A DNA stretch of 64,000 bases, from positions 27,799 to 91,798 of the forward strand of contig JAEZIO010000040.1 in the NCBI GenBank assembly GCA_023436615.1, read 5' to 3'. A program made the position numbers and the translations under genes. The stretch is from Pseudomonadota bacterium. Its GTDB lineage: Bacteria > Pseudomonadota > Alphaproteobacteria > Sphingomonadales > Sphingomonadaceae. Under the pieces are notes generated by a model. It worked only from the letters and a program-made list of their open reading frames with translations, was not told where the DNA came from and made no database searches. Shown here one piece after another: positions 16,400 to 22,980 of the stretch (positions are counted from its first letter, which is position 1; each line of letters opens with the position of its first letter).

Positions 16400-16512
16400 T
16401 CATGGCAAGAGGGTTGCCGAAAATGCGGGACAGCAAGGCACGTGAGGCGGGTTGCCCCACGTCCGTAGGGCGACAGACAGATAACCTTTTCTCTGCCCGG
16501 TTTCTCTGCGGA

Positions 16513-17217
16513 TCACCAATAGTTCTCAAGCTGACCGACGCCGGTAAAGCCCGGAACCAGATGCTCGGACGCGAAGCAGGCGGCGGCGAGGGCAATCGCA
16601 AGGTCGCCGTGGTGCGCGCCCGACTTGCCTTGCGTAATCACCTGATTGCCAGCCGCCGTCGTCTCAAGCTGGAAGGTTTCGAGCTCGGCTAGGATATCCG
16701 CACGAAGCGGCAGATCATGGGCGAACGTCAGATCGCCGGTCGCGAACAGGATCGAGAGCGTCTCCAGCAGGAGGGTCTTGCCGACGTTCACATAGCGGTC
16801 CTTCTCGACCCAATTCTGACCGACCGTCATCTGAATGGCGTGGTGCTGAATCCGCTGCTCGTGCAGCAGATCGGAGACGACGCGGCCAAGCCCCGATGCA
16901 TCAATGACGAGGCGGGTCCGTCCGCGCAGTGGCTCCTTCAACATGGTGCGGATCACGTGGCTGACCACGTCAGGATAGGACACGCCCTTGAACTTGTCCG
17001 CGAAGACGATGGTGCGCTGCCGCGGCCCAAGCGCTTGTCGCCCGCCAACCCACATGGGCAGGCGTTCGTCATGGACGCAGACGAGCGCCGTGTTGTCCTG
17101 CGCTTGCGCGAGATCGACGCCGAGCCAATAGCGCGAATAGCCCGTCACCCGTTCGGATGCGGGGTCGTTGCCGGTCGGCAGCACAGCCGTGCCGTCCGCT
17201 AGAATCATGACAGACAT
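16513..17217 (-). CDS. Phage terminase large subunit, separate nuclease domain
   Basis: A 234-aa protein that is the C-terminal RNase H-like nuclease half of a TerL. Acidic active-site positions are visible in YWLGVDLAQAQDNTALV (about residue 34), LVIDASGLGRVVSDLL (about 105) and GAHHGDLAIALAAACFA (about 205). In packaging it cuts the DNA concatemer. Its ATG overlaps the end of the ATPase gene by 13 bp in another frame and has its own GGAGG four bases upstream. The two halves are thus made as separate proteins rather than as one chain. Normal TerL is one polypeptide of similar total length. Confidence 0.82.
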   Translation of the reverse strand: MSVMILADGTAVLPTGNDPASERVTGYSRYWLGVDLAQAQDNTALVCVHDERLPMWVGGRQALGPRQRTIVFADKFKGVSYPDVVSHVIRTMLKEPLRGRTRLVIDASGLGRVVSDLLHEQRIQHHAIQMTVGQNWVEKDRYVNVGKTLLLETLSILFATGDLTFAHDLPLRADILAELETFQLETTAAGNQVITQGKSGAHHGDLAIALAAACFASEHLVPGFTGVGQLENYW

Positions 17218-17942
17218 AGTGCCTCCATCGGGGAAACCGCCTTCTCGATGGCCGCAATGTCGAAGTAGTTTTCGCCGCCCCCGAGCATTTCGACCTCGAC
17301 TTCCTGCCGGAACTTGGTCGGCGGCAGCGCGACACGCAGCCGCTCGACGCGGGCAGCGAGACGTGGAATGTCCGTGCCGCGAACGACGATGCGCTCGACG
17401 CCCGGTTTCGGATCGAGGAACAGCGAGGCGAACATGCCCTGCCGTCCCGCCGGGGTGCTTGCGAAGATTGTCCGGCCGCCGTCTGTCACCATCGGCAGCA
17501 CGGCAATCAGGCTCTCCTCATCGCAGAAGGCAGCCTCGTCGATCAGGAGCAGCGACACGGTGAAGCCACGAATGGACGCGCCCGTTGATGGGACGCAGAT
17601 CAGTCGCGCGCCGTTGCTGCACTCGATCTCGGTTTGCGTGCTGCGCTCAACCCGAAGGTCTGTCTTCGGGAGGTATTCTCGGACCTTCCTGGCTAGCTCG
17701 CGCGCCTGACGTTCGGCGGGGCAGATGACAAGCACCGTGCCGCCGCGCCGCATCTCGATTATGGCGAGCGTGGCTAGACAGCAGGACTTGCCCGCCTGAC
17801 GGCAGACGCGCAGCGCCATAGTCGATGCGGACGACAGCAGGACTTGCCGCTGCCACGGATCAGCATCGCTCTCGACGAAGCGCTCGAACAGCAGAACAGG
17901 GTCAAGCCGTTCTTCGAGCGACAGCAGCCACTCATTGAGCAT
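17205..17942 (-). CDS. Phage terminase large subunit, separate ATPase domain
   Basis: A 245-aa packaging motor ATPase. It has the Walker A-like CRQAGKSCC (about residues 50-58), Walker B SLLLIDEAAF and the coupling motif FASTPAGR. It ends about where the linker to the nuclease would begin in an ordinary TerL. The ATG at 17942 is used here; a TTG two codons earlier is also possible. It overlaps the upstream small-terminase candidate by 11 bp and the downstream nuclease gene by 13 bp, so the three genes form one translational unit. Confidence 0.82.
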   Translation of the reverse strand: MLNEWLLSLEERLDPVLLFERFVESDADPWQRQVLLSSASTMALRVCRQAGKSCCLATLAIIEMRRGGTVLVICPAERQARELARKVREYLPKTDLRVERSTQTEIECSNGARLICVPSTGASIRGFTVSLLLIDEAAFCDEESLIAVLPMVTDGGRTIFASTPAGRQGMFASLFLDPKPGVERIVVRGTDIPRLAARVERLRVALPPTKFRQEVEVEMLGGGENYFDIAAIEKAVSPMEALCLS

Positions 17943-18501
17943 GAGCAATCGACAGACGGCGACGGCGCGCCTGTTCGAGGAACGCTGCGCCCGCTGCCGG
18001 ATGATCGCGGAATATCCCTTCGAGGATCACTCGAAGCTCGATCCACTCCTTGCTTTCGATGAGGCTGACTTGGACGGTTAGCTGCTGAGCGAGCTTGCCC
18101 TGCATCGTCGCAATGTCGTGGAGCACCTTACGCAGGCCTTCCATCGAGGCGAGCGCGAGACCATCGTTGCCCTCCGCCTCGGCCTTAGTGATCAGCCGTT
18201 CGACGCGGCGGGCAAGCGCCTCATAGGTGTTGGCGATGTCCAGCCGCTCGTCATTGAGTTCGGTCGCGACTGCCTGCGCGCGATCTCGCTTGATCTCGAC
18301 AGCAATCTCCCGGCGCTGCTCCTCCGTCAGATGTTCCTTGTTGTGCCGGTGCACGGCGTCCGGGTGCAGACCATATTTGCGCGCGACAGCGGCGACCTTA
18401 TCGCCCCGCACAAGATCGCGGTTCATGTCTGCAACGCGCGGGTGACGGCAGCACTGGCCTTGCCCGCGCCGACTTTTCCACGTCGCTTCGTTCGCTGCCA
18501 T
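17932..18501 (-). CDS. Putative terminase small subunit
   Basis: A 189-aa protein immediately before the split TerL genes, the usual place for TerS. The N-terminal 60 residues hold a helix-turn-helix (VADMNRDLVRGDKVAAVARK, then YGLHPDAVHRHNKEHL), followed by a long helical, charged region with coiled-coil character. TerS proteins bind the packaging start site and form rings. No close family match is recognised, so the call rests on position and architecture. A strong AGGAGG precedes the ATG. Confidence 0.6.
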   Translation of the reverse strand: MAANEATWKSRRGQGQCCRHPRVADMNRDLVRGDKVAAVARKYGLHPDAVHRHNKEHLTEEQRREIAVEIKRDRAQAVATELNDERLDIANTYEALARRVERLITKAEAEGNDGLALASMEGLRKVLHDIATMQGKLAQQLTVQVSLIESKEWIELRVILEGIFRDHPAAGAAFLEQARRRRLSIAHAQ

Positions 18502-18512
18502 TGAGGTGCCTC

Positions 18513-18857
18513 CTAGATGCGGCGTTGAGCAGAGAAGGCGTGGGCGACACGATGCAGAGCATCCTCAATCGCATCACCGGAGAGACAATGACCGTCGCTG
18601 CACTCAATCTCGTATCGCGCTTCCAATCCATCGAGCCGAAGCTGCTTCGCCAGCGTCTGCACGACTTCGCGGCCAATGGTTGCGCCCGTCGCACTGTCCG
18701 CGAACGCAAGGGCTTGGAGGATCAGCGCAACGCCGTCCTCCGCTTGCAGCAGGTCGCCTAGCTCGTCCCGGAACACGCCCGTTGCCGAGACGGACGGTTC
18801 TAAGACCCCGCACTCGCTAAGCGCCGCCTCGCAAAGAGCGCGGTAGAGCGGCGTCAC
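18513..18857 (-). CDS. Hypothetical element protein
   Basis: A 114-aa protein, acidic and mostly helical, with no family I recognise. It begins with GTG overlapping the preceding stop as GTGA and ends 11 bp before the terminase small-subunit candidate, so it belongs to the packaging operon. A DNA-processing or head-completion role would fit the position but is not shown. Confidence 0.55.
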   Translation of the reverse strand: MTPLYRALCEAALSECGVLEPSVSATGVFRDELGDLLQAEDGVALILQALAFADSATGATIGREVVQTLAKQLRLDGLEARYEIECSDGHCLSGDAIEDALHRVAHAFSAQRRI

Positions 18858-19486
18858 AGCAGATTGCTCCGATCACCGCTCGCAATGATTTCCGCGTGCT
18901 TCGCTGCCGCGTCGTCGGGCAGGTCGCTCACGTCGCGGAACACGCGAAGCTGCGCGCCCTTCTCGGCTGCAAGCGCGCGCATCCGCTGCTGTCCGTGCTT
19001 CTCGACGAGTTCGATGTTGGCATGAAGGACGCCGCCGATCTCGTCATGGACGAGCTTTACGGGCGACGAGCGCCGCTGCTGCGCTGGCGCGTTCGTCTCA
19101 ACGATCTCCAACTCGACGCCAGCCGCTTTCGCGCGTTCCTTCGCTTCGCGGTAAGCCTGCGCGTTCCTCGCATCCTCGCGGGAAATGGTGTGCGCCCGAA
19201 CCGTTGGCTGTGCCGTTGCGCTTGGTTGGCCGGTCAGGCGGTCATTCTCGCCTTTCATCTTGGCAATGCGCGCGTCCAAGCCTGCGAGCCATTCGTCGAA
19301 GTTGTCGTGAGTGACTGGTTCGGGCTGCTTGCCTTCGCCGGTCTTCTTCTCCGCTAGGAGTTGGTCGCGGTTCTTGCGCAGGCCAGCCGTCGCCGTTTCA
19401 AACTGGGCTGACAGTTCGGCGGTCGTCCGCTGAACGGCCTCCTGAACGGCGGCGTTGATCAGGGCGGAAAGCTGTTGCTCGTCCAT
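18854..19486 (-). CDS. Hypothetical coiled-coil protein, possible scaffold-like
   Basis: A 210-aa protein. Residues 1-100 are strongly helical with coiled-coil periodicity (LINAAVQEAVQRTTAELSAQ, then KMKGENDRLTG). The middle is Gln/Pro rich and the C-terminus acidic. Phage scaffolds often look like this, but no capsid gene accompanies it, so the role is open. The ATG is preceded by the very strong AAGGAGG, which sits inside a hairpin followed by six U (see 19490-19520). It is first in the packaging operon. Confidence 0.55.
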   Translation of the reverse strand: MDEQQLSALINAAVQEAVQRTTAELSAQFETATAGLRKNRDQLLAEKKTGEGKQPEPVTHDNFDEWLAGLDARIAKMKGENDRLTGQPSATAQPTVRAHTISREDARNAQAYREAKERAKAAGVELEIVETNAPAQQRRSSPVKLVHDEIGGVLHANIELVEKHGQQRMRALAAEKGAQLRVFRDVSDLPDDAAAKHAEIIASGDRSNLL

Positions 19487-19489
19487 ATG

Positions 19490-19520
19490 AAAAAACCTCC
19501 TTGCACGGCGGCAGGAGGTT
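19490..19520 (-). promoter_or_regulatory. Hairpin with U-tract that buries a Shine-Dalgarno sequence
   Basis: On the minus strand AACCTCCT (19520-19513) pairs with AGGAGGTT (19501-19494) across an 11-nt loop, and TTTTTT follows immediately. The 3' arm contains the AAGGAGG ribosome-binding site of the gene starting at 19486. One structure therefore has the form of an intrinsic terminator and also hides the start region, like a riboswitch expression platform or attenuator. The stem is an exact 8 bp. Function is inferred. Confidence 0.5.
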
Positions 19521-19636
19521 GAAGGTCGATCAGTTCGACACAGGCCCTACCTGTTCGTGTGAGGCAATGATGTGAGGATAAGCCAAGATCGCCGACCGAG
19601 AAGGAAGGTAGTGCCGGAGTTAGTCGAGGTAGCGGC

Positions 19637-20146
19637 TCAAGCGGCCTCAAAGATCCGGTAGCGCCCGTCCCCGCACCGCTTGCTGACGATGCCGTAGTAT
19701 AGGCGCAGGTCCGAGATCGCCGTTAGCGCAGTCGGGCGCTTCCAGCCGAACAACTGCATAAGCTCCTCGGGCGCAATGCCTTCAGGCCGCTTGAGATAGT
19801 AGCGCACGTCCGCGAGCTTCGTCCCGGGTCTCGGTCCTTTCGCCCGCCGAATAGGGGTGCTCGGCGCTCGTGCTGGCTTGGGTTCGGGAACCGGCGCTGG
19901 CGGTTGGTTGCCGCTGAGTATTTCCACTGATCGGCGGCGCAGTCGCTCGGGATCGAGGTCGGCAAGCGAGCACCATAGCTCTCGCGCTTGCTTCCAAGAG
20001 CCTGTTTCGGAAAGCAGGAAAGCTCTTGCTTCGTCTCGATCGAGCGCGCTGACCATGACCCGCTTACCGCTCGCGATGCCAATTCCAGCGTCGCTCAGCG
20101 CTTGCGAAATAGTCGCGCGGGCGATGCGCTCCATGTCCTCGGCCAT
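19637..20146 (-). CDS. Hypothetical protein with C-terminal winged-helix-like region
   Basis: A 169-aa protein. The middle (about residues 80-105) is a Pro/Ala/Arg linker. The C-terminal 60 residues (GTKLADVRYYLKRPEGIAPE, then ELMQLFGWKRPTALTAISDL) resemble the DUF3489-type winged helix seen in mobile elements. It may bind DNA and regulate the packaging genes downstream. A 150-bp spacer with the SD hairpin separates it from the next gene. I do not recognise its N-terminal half. Confidence 0.55.
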   Translation of the reverse strand: MAEDMERIARATISQALSDAGIGIASGKRVMVSALDRDEARAFLLSETGSWKQARELWCSLADLDPERLRRRSVEILSGNQPPAPVPEPKPARAPSTPIRRAKGPRPGTKLADVRYYLKRPEGIAPEELMQLFGWKRPTALTAISDLRLYYGIVSKRCGDGRYRIFEAA

Positions 20147-20149
20147 TGC

Positions 20150-20362
20150 TTACCAAGAGTGCGAGGCTTGACCGACGAGTTCGAGTGCTTTGGCCTGCTG
20201 ATCTTCGGTCGGTGGGTTGCGCCAGATGATGCAGCGCGGCCCATCGGGACGCTGTTGTTCGACGCGCAGAACAGGAAGGGCATAGGCGACGAGGCACGTG
20301 TAGGCTTCATCGTCGCTGACGGTGACAGCATCGAGCCGGTCGCTCGCATCGGCATAGGCCAT
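20150..20362 (-). CDS. Small hypothetical protein
   Basis: A 70-aa acidic protein starting MAYADASDRLDAV, with a GGAG site 9 bases upstream of the ATG. The frame continues far upstream, but that part runs through the intergenic repeats and is not coding-like. No family is recognised. It lies three bases before the next gene and is first in the leftward transcript, divergent from the gene at 20670. Confidence 0.5.
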   Translation of the reverse strand: MAYADASDRLDAVTVSDDEAYTCLVAYALPVLRVEQQRPDGPRCIIWRNPPTEDQQAKALELVGQASHSW

Positions 20363-20528
20363 GATCAAATCTCCATATGGCGGCGGCGAACAGGGCGACG
20401 AAGAGGAGTTACCGGTCCCTCGCCGCCCTGCCGCCCGAACCGCGCATTGCAGGCAGTGATCACGATACGAGGCTCTGCGAGGAGGTGGCGCGGAGATCGA
20501 GGCAGCGGGCAAACTGAATGAGGTAGCG

Positions 20529-20685
20529 CCAAACTGTTCCACAAACCGTATGAGAGAGAAATCGCCATACCGTTTGAAACCGTATTGCCAAACGGTTTGA
20601 ATTAGTGCAGATGCGAGTCGTTCAGCGCGAATCGGTTGCGCCGCAACGATTGGGAAGAGGAGAATTGTTATGTCAAACCGTTTGA
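20529..20685. promoter_or_regulatory. Cluster of CAAAC-N-GTTTG operator-like repeats
   Basis: The 307-bp divergent region holds two perfect inverted repeats of the form CAAAC-N-GTTTG: CAAACGGTTTG (20589-20599) and CAAACCGTTTG (20674-20684, inside codons 2-5 of the downstream gene). Related partial copies occur at 20530 (CAAACTGTT), 20542 (CAAACCGTATGA), 20567 (ATACCGTTTGA) and 20577 (AAACCGTATTG). This density of one palindrome around a start codon suggests an operator array for a dimeric DNA-binding protein, perhaps autoregulation of the gene at 20670. The regulator is unknown. Confidence 0.6.
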
Positions 20686-21362
20686 AGGAGTTGGGCGAAA
20701 GCACCGCGTGGAAGCTTATGGTGCGGGGTGCGATCAAGGGTGCCGAGCAGAACGGCTTCACGTTGAAGCGTCAGCCGGGTCGCGGTCTGTCGAACACCTA
20801 CGAGGTGACGAAGGACGGCAAGACCAAGATCGCGAGCGTGCGGACGACGCGGGATCGCTGGATTGCGTTCCCGCCGTTGGACAAGGGTACGCGCTGGAAG
20901 ACGCTCGACGACGTTGATCTCGTGCTGGTCTCGGCAGTCGATAACCGGGAGAACCCGCAGAACGTGGATGTTTACCTGTTCCCGGCTGACGAGGTGCGGA
21001 AGCGGTTCGACGCATCCTATGCCGCTCGCATCAAGCAGGGCCACACCGTCCGTGATGACTACGGTATGTGGGTCATGCTCGATAAGGGCGACAACGAGGT
21101 GCCGAGCCAGGTCGGTCACAGCCTCGCTATCGACTACCCGGCCATTGCTCACTTCTCCCTCGACGAGCTTGAGGCGGAAGTGGCGACGGGTTCCGCTCTT
21201 GGGGAGGACGACACGCCCGTCGAGCCGCTCGACGTGGCAGCGCCTGTCGAAGATGATCTGCTCACCATTGCCGACGTGCTGGCGTTCGCGAGGAAGAAGA
21301 TCGCGGCCCTGTCGGGCCTACCTATGGAGGCGATCAACCTCGATCTGAAGATGGGTCTCTAG
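20670..21362 (+). CDS. Hypothetical element protein with operator array
   Basis: A 230-aa protein of no family I recognise. The N-terminal 75 residues are basic (KRQPGRGLSNTYEVTKDGKT), the centre is mixed alpha/beta (VDLVLVSAVDNRENPQNVDV, then YLFPADEVRKRF) and the tail after residue 165 is acidic, ending with a short helix. It is the only sizeable rightward gene in this half of the element. A GAGGAGAATTGTT spacer gives a good ribosome-binding site. A repeat copy covers its first codons, so its own expression is probably repressed. Confidence 0.6.
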   Translation: MSNRLKELGESTAWKLMVRGAIKGAEQNGFTLKRQPGRGLSNTYEVTKDGKTKIASVRTTRDRWIAFPPLDKGTRWKTLDDVDLVLVSAVDNRENPQNVDVYLFPADEVRKRFDASYAARIKQGHTVRDDYGMWVMLDKGDNEVPSQVGHSLAIDYPAIAHFSLDELEAEVATGSALGEDDTPVEPLDVAAPVEDDLLTIADVLAFARKKIAALSGLPMEAINLDLKMGL

Positions 21363-21374
21363 TGTGGCCACCCG

Positions 21375-21404
21375 GAGGGCAGCGAAACCGGTGTCGCCGC
21401 CCTC
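21375..21404. terminator. Hairpin between convergent genes
   Basis: GAGGGC-A-GCG pairs with CGC-C-GCCCTC around a 10-nt loop (9 bp with one internal mismatch). It lies between the rightward gene ending at 21362 and the leftward HNH gene ending at 21415. No U-tract follows, so it is a weak terminator candidate for either strand. Confidence 0.4.
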
Positions 21405-21414
21405 GCTTGCACGT

Positions 21415-22110
21415 TCAATTCCACACTACCTCACAAGCTAAATACTCACGCAGGACGATGCTCACGGTCAGGCCATGATCCTGCGAAACCCGGTAGCGAT
21501 ACCGGTCAGCCTGAACCTCCAACCATCCGCCACCAAAGACCTCCGTCCCCATCACGAACATGCGGTTCATCGCTCGGCTGCCGACTTCCGGCCAAGGCAC
21601 GAGGATGCCCGTCTGCCCGTTCTCGAACTCGTCTCGCTGCCGCGCGCTCATTAGCATCAGTGGTTTCGACCAGATGGAGTCAGGCTCGTCCGTGCGCGGT
21701 TCGTTCAACTCGTAGGCCGCATGGCACCGAGCGAGCTTCATCAGGACGTTGCGGAGCCGCGCCTGATCGGGGTTGAAGTGGATTCGACCGTGCTGCTCGA
21801 CCCGACAAGCACCTATCTCGTCCGCGAGTGATCGGCGCTTGCGCAGCACGGCGGCGATCTTGGGTCGGTCGATCGAGTCAGGGTCGGCGCTGCCAGCCAA
21901 GACGCACTCAAGAAGCGCGGCAACATAGGCCTCATCCTTCGAGAAGCTGTGATTGCACCGCGCACATGACGGGCTGACCGCCAGATCGGCCGGCAGCGGA
22001 TCGTCTAGGAAGATGAGTGACGGCGCGTGATCACGCGTCTCGTTTGGGCCGCCGCAGTGGACGCACCAGCCCTTGTTCCTGTTGTCGCCGTAGTTCTGAA
22101 CTCTCTCCAC
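21415..22110 (-). CDS. HNH-like endonuclease domain protein
   Basis: A 231-aa protein. The N-terminal 60 residues contain CVHCGGPNETRDHAPS followed by CARCNHSFSKDEAY. These give two CxxC zinc pairs, a DH and an N in the right order for an HNH/beta-beta-alpha metal nuclease. The C-terminal 150 residues are unassigned. In phages such proteins often assist packaging or act as homing or defence nucleases. The start is GTG at 22110. A one-mismatch LexA-like sequence (22164-22178) lies upstream, but single mismatches are expected often by chance. Confidence 0.65.
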   Translation of the reverse strand: MERVQNYGDNRNKGWCVHCGGPNETRDHAPSLIFLDDPLPADLAVSPSCARCNHSFSKDEAYVAALLECVLAGSADPDSIDRPKIAAVLRKRRSLADEIGACRVEQHGRIHFNPDQARLRNVLMKLARCHAAYELNEPRTDEPDSIWSKPLMLMSARQRDEFENGQTGILVPWPEVGSRAMNRMFVMGTEVFGGGWLEVQADRYRYRVSQDHGLTVSIVLREYLACEVVWN

Positions 22111-22200
22111 ACCGCCAACCTATTACCAACGCTGACGCAGTGAAACTCCAATCAGTCTTGCGCGTTCCTGTTTTGATCTCACCTACCGATGGAGGGTCGC

Positions 22201-22338
22201 ATGGCGAAGAACGAGAAGACCGGAGCGAAGGCAGGCAAGGCAGCATCGAAGGTGCTTCGTGACGGGCGCACCGGCAAGGACTCGAAGACCGCTGCCGGTT
22301 CAGCGCTCACACAGCGCCCCGACAAGAAAAAGAAGTAG
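22201..22338 (+). CDS. Small lysine-rich protein
   Basis: A 45-aa, highly basic protein starting MAKNEKTGAKAGKAASKVLR and ending in KKKK. It contains LRDGRTGKDSKTAAGSALTQ, a pattern I recall from short hypothetical proteins in proteobacterial genomes and mobile elements. GGAGGG lies six bases before the ATG. It may bind nucleic acid, judging by charge only. It is divergent from the HNH gene and convergent with the small membrane gene. Confidence 0.6.
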   Translation: MAKNEKTGAKAGKAASKVLRDGRTGKDSKTAAGSALTQRPDKKKK

Positions 22339-22341
22339 CGC

Positions 22342-22437
22342 TCAGCGGCGGATAGCTGATCCGACAGCCACGAACAGCAGGAAGAGGGCCAGATAGAGAG
22401 CGAGGCTCAGAAGGATGACGCGCGCCCTCCAACTCAA
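22342..22437 (-). CDS. Possible 31-aa single-span membrane peptide
   Basis: A TTG start overlaps the stop of the preceding gene as TTGA. The peptide is almost entirely one hydrophobic helix (VILLSLALYLALFLLFVAVG) flanked by arginines. Longer versions of the frame run through the neighbouring gene and are not coding-like. Overlap and composition favour a real small membrane protein, for example holin-like or a regulator. Evidence is thin. Confidence 0.35.
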   Translation of the reverse strand: MSWRARVILLSLALYLALFLLFVAVGSAIRR

Positions 22438-22631
22438 CCCCTGATCGCGGCGAAGATCGACGCCGCGGCACAGAGCCAGCCGAAGCCTTCGACGGTCAGC
22501 CGGGTTCGACGCCAGTAGCGCCGCAGAGCGCCGGTAAGCGCTGCACGGAACAGCGGCTGGCGTGGTGGAGGTAGGGGCGCGGGCGCCTCGACGTTCTCTG
22601 CGCGGCTGAGTGAGATGATCTGCGCGGACAT
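22434..22631 (-). CDS. Small hypothetical protein with hydrophobic C-terminus
   Basis: A 65-aa protein starting MSAQIISLSRAENVEAPAPL, with a Pro-rich linker, a basic stretch (RRYWRRTR) and a short hydrophobic end. A start 12 codons upstream is possible. No family is recognised. It probably forms a pair with the overlapping 31-aa membrane peptide. Confidence 0.4.
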   Translation of the reverse strand: MSAQIISLSRAENVEAPAPLPPPRQPLFRAALTGALRRYWRRTRLTVEGFGWLCAAASIFAAIRG

Positions 22632-22756
22632 GGCGCACGTTTCAGGTCCAACCCCCGGAGCGATCAACCGGGATGCCGGGGCGACTAATGCTTGATGACT
22701 AGGGTTGCGGGACTAATGGCTTGCAGCGCTGGCGGAAAATCTGTGAGCGCCCGCGC

Positions 22757-22776
22757 TTTTCAACGCATCTTTCAAC
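22757..22776 (+). repeat. Paired TTTCAAC repeat, internal copy
   Basis: TTTCAAC occurs at 22758 and 22770, 12 bp apart, in the same orientation as the pairs near both element ends. It sits in a 324-bp gene-free stretch (22632-22955) between the integrase/primase module and the rest of the element. It may mark an old element boundary, or a replication or excision protein site. Confidence 0.5.
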
Positions 22777-22925
22777 AAGCACGCCGTTCCACCTGATCTG
22801 CGACGGGTGATGATCGGGCGCGAAAGCCTCGATGCCGGGAGCGAATGGGCGGTTAACATAATCCGCTCGTCGGCTGTGTTCGGCGCGGGCGGAGCGCCGG
22901 GAGTATGGCTCGACGCAGAGAGCGA

Positions 22926-22980
22926 AAACCTATGGGGCCTCTCTACATAGGGTTATTATGTAGAAGCACCCCATAGGTTT
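22926..22980 (-). terminator. Long imperfect inverted repeat at the end of the primase-helicase gene
   Basis: AAACCTATGGGG (22926-22937) and CCCCATAGGTTT (22969-22980) are perfect 12-bp arms. Inside them CTACATA (22943-22949) pairs with TATGTAG (22957-22963) around a 7-nt loop. One arm encodes the last codons of the primase-helicase. On the minus strand the distal arm is followed by GGTTTTCGC. It may be a transcription terminator; an origin-type hairpin is the alternative because of its length and its place beside the replication gene. Confidence 0.5.

Noticed and set aside
16402..16692. 96-aa plus-strand frame just after the LexA-like box
   Set aside because: Mostly antisense to the terminase nuclease gene and lacks a ribosome-binding site; the box is better explained by the leftward methyltransferase operon.
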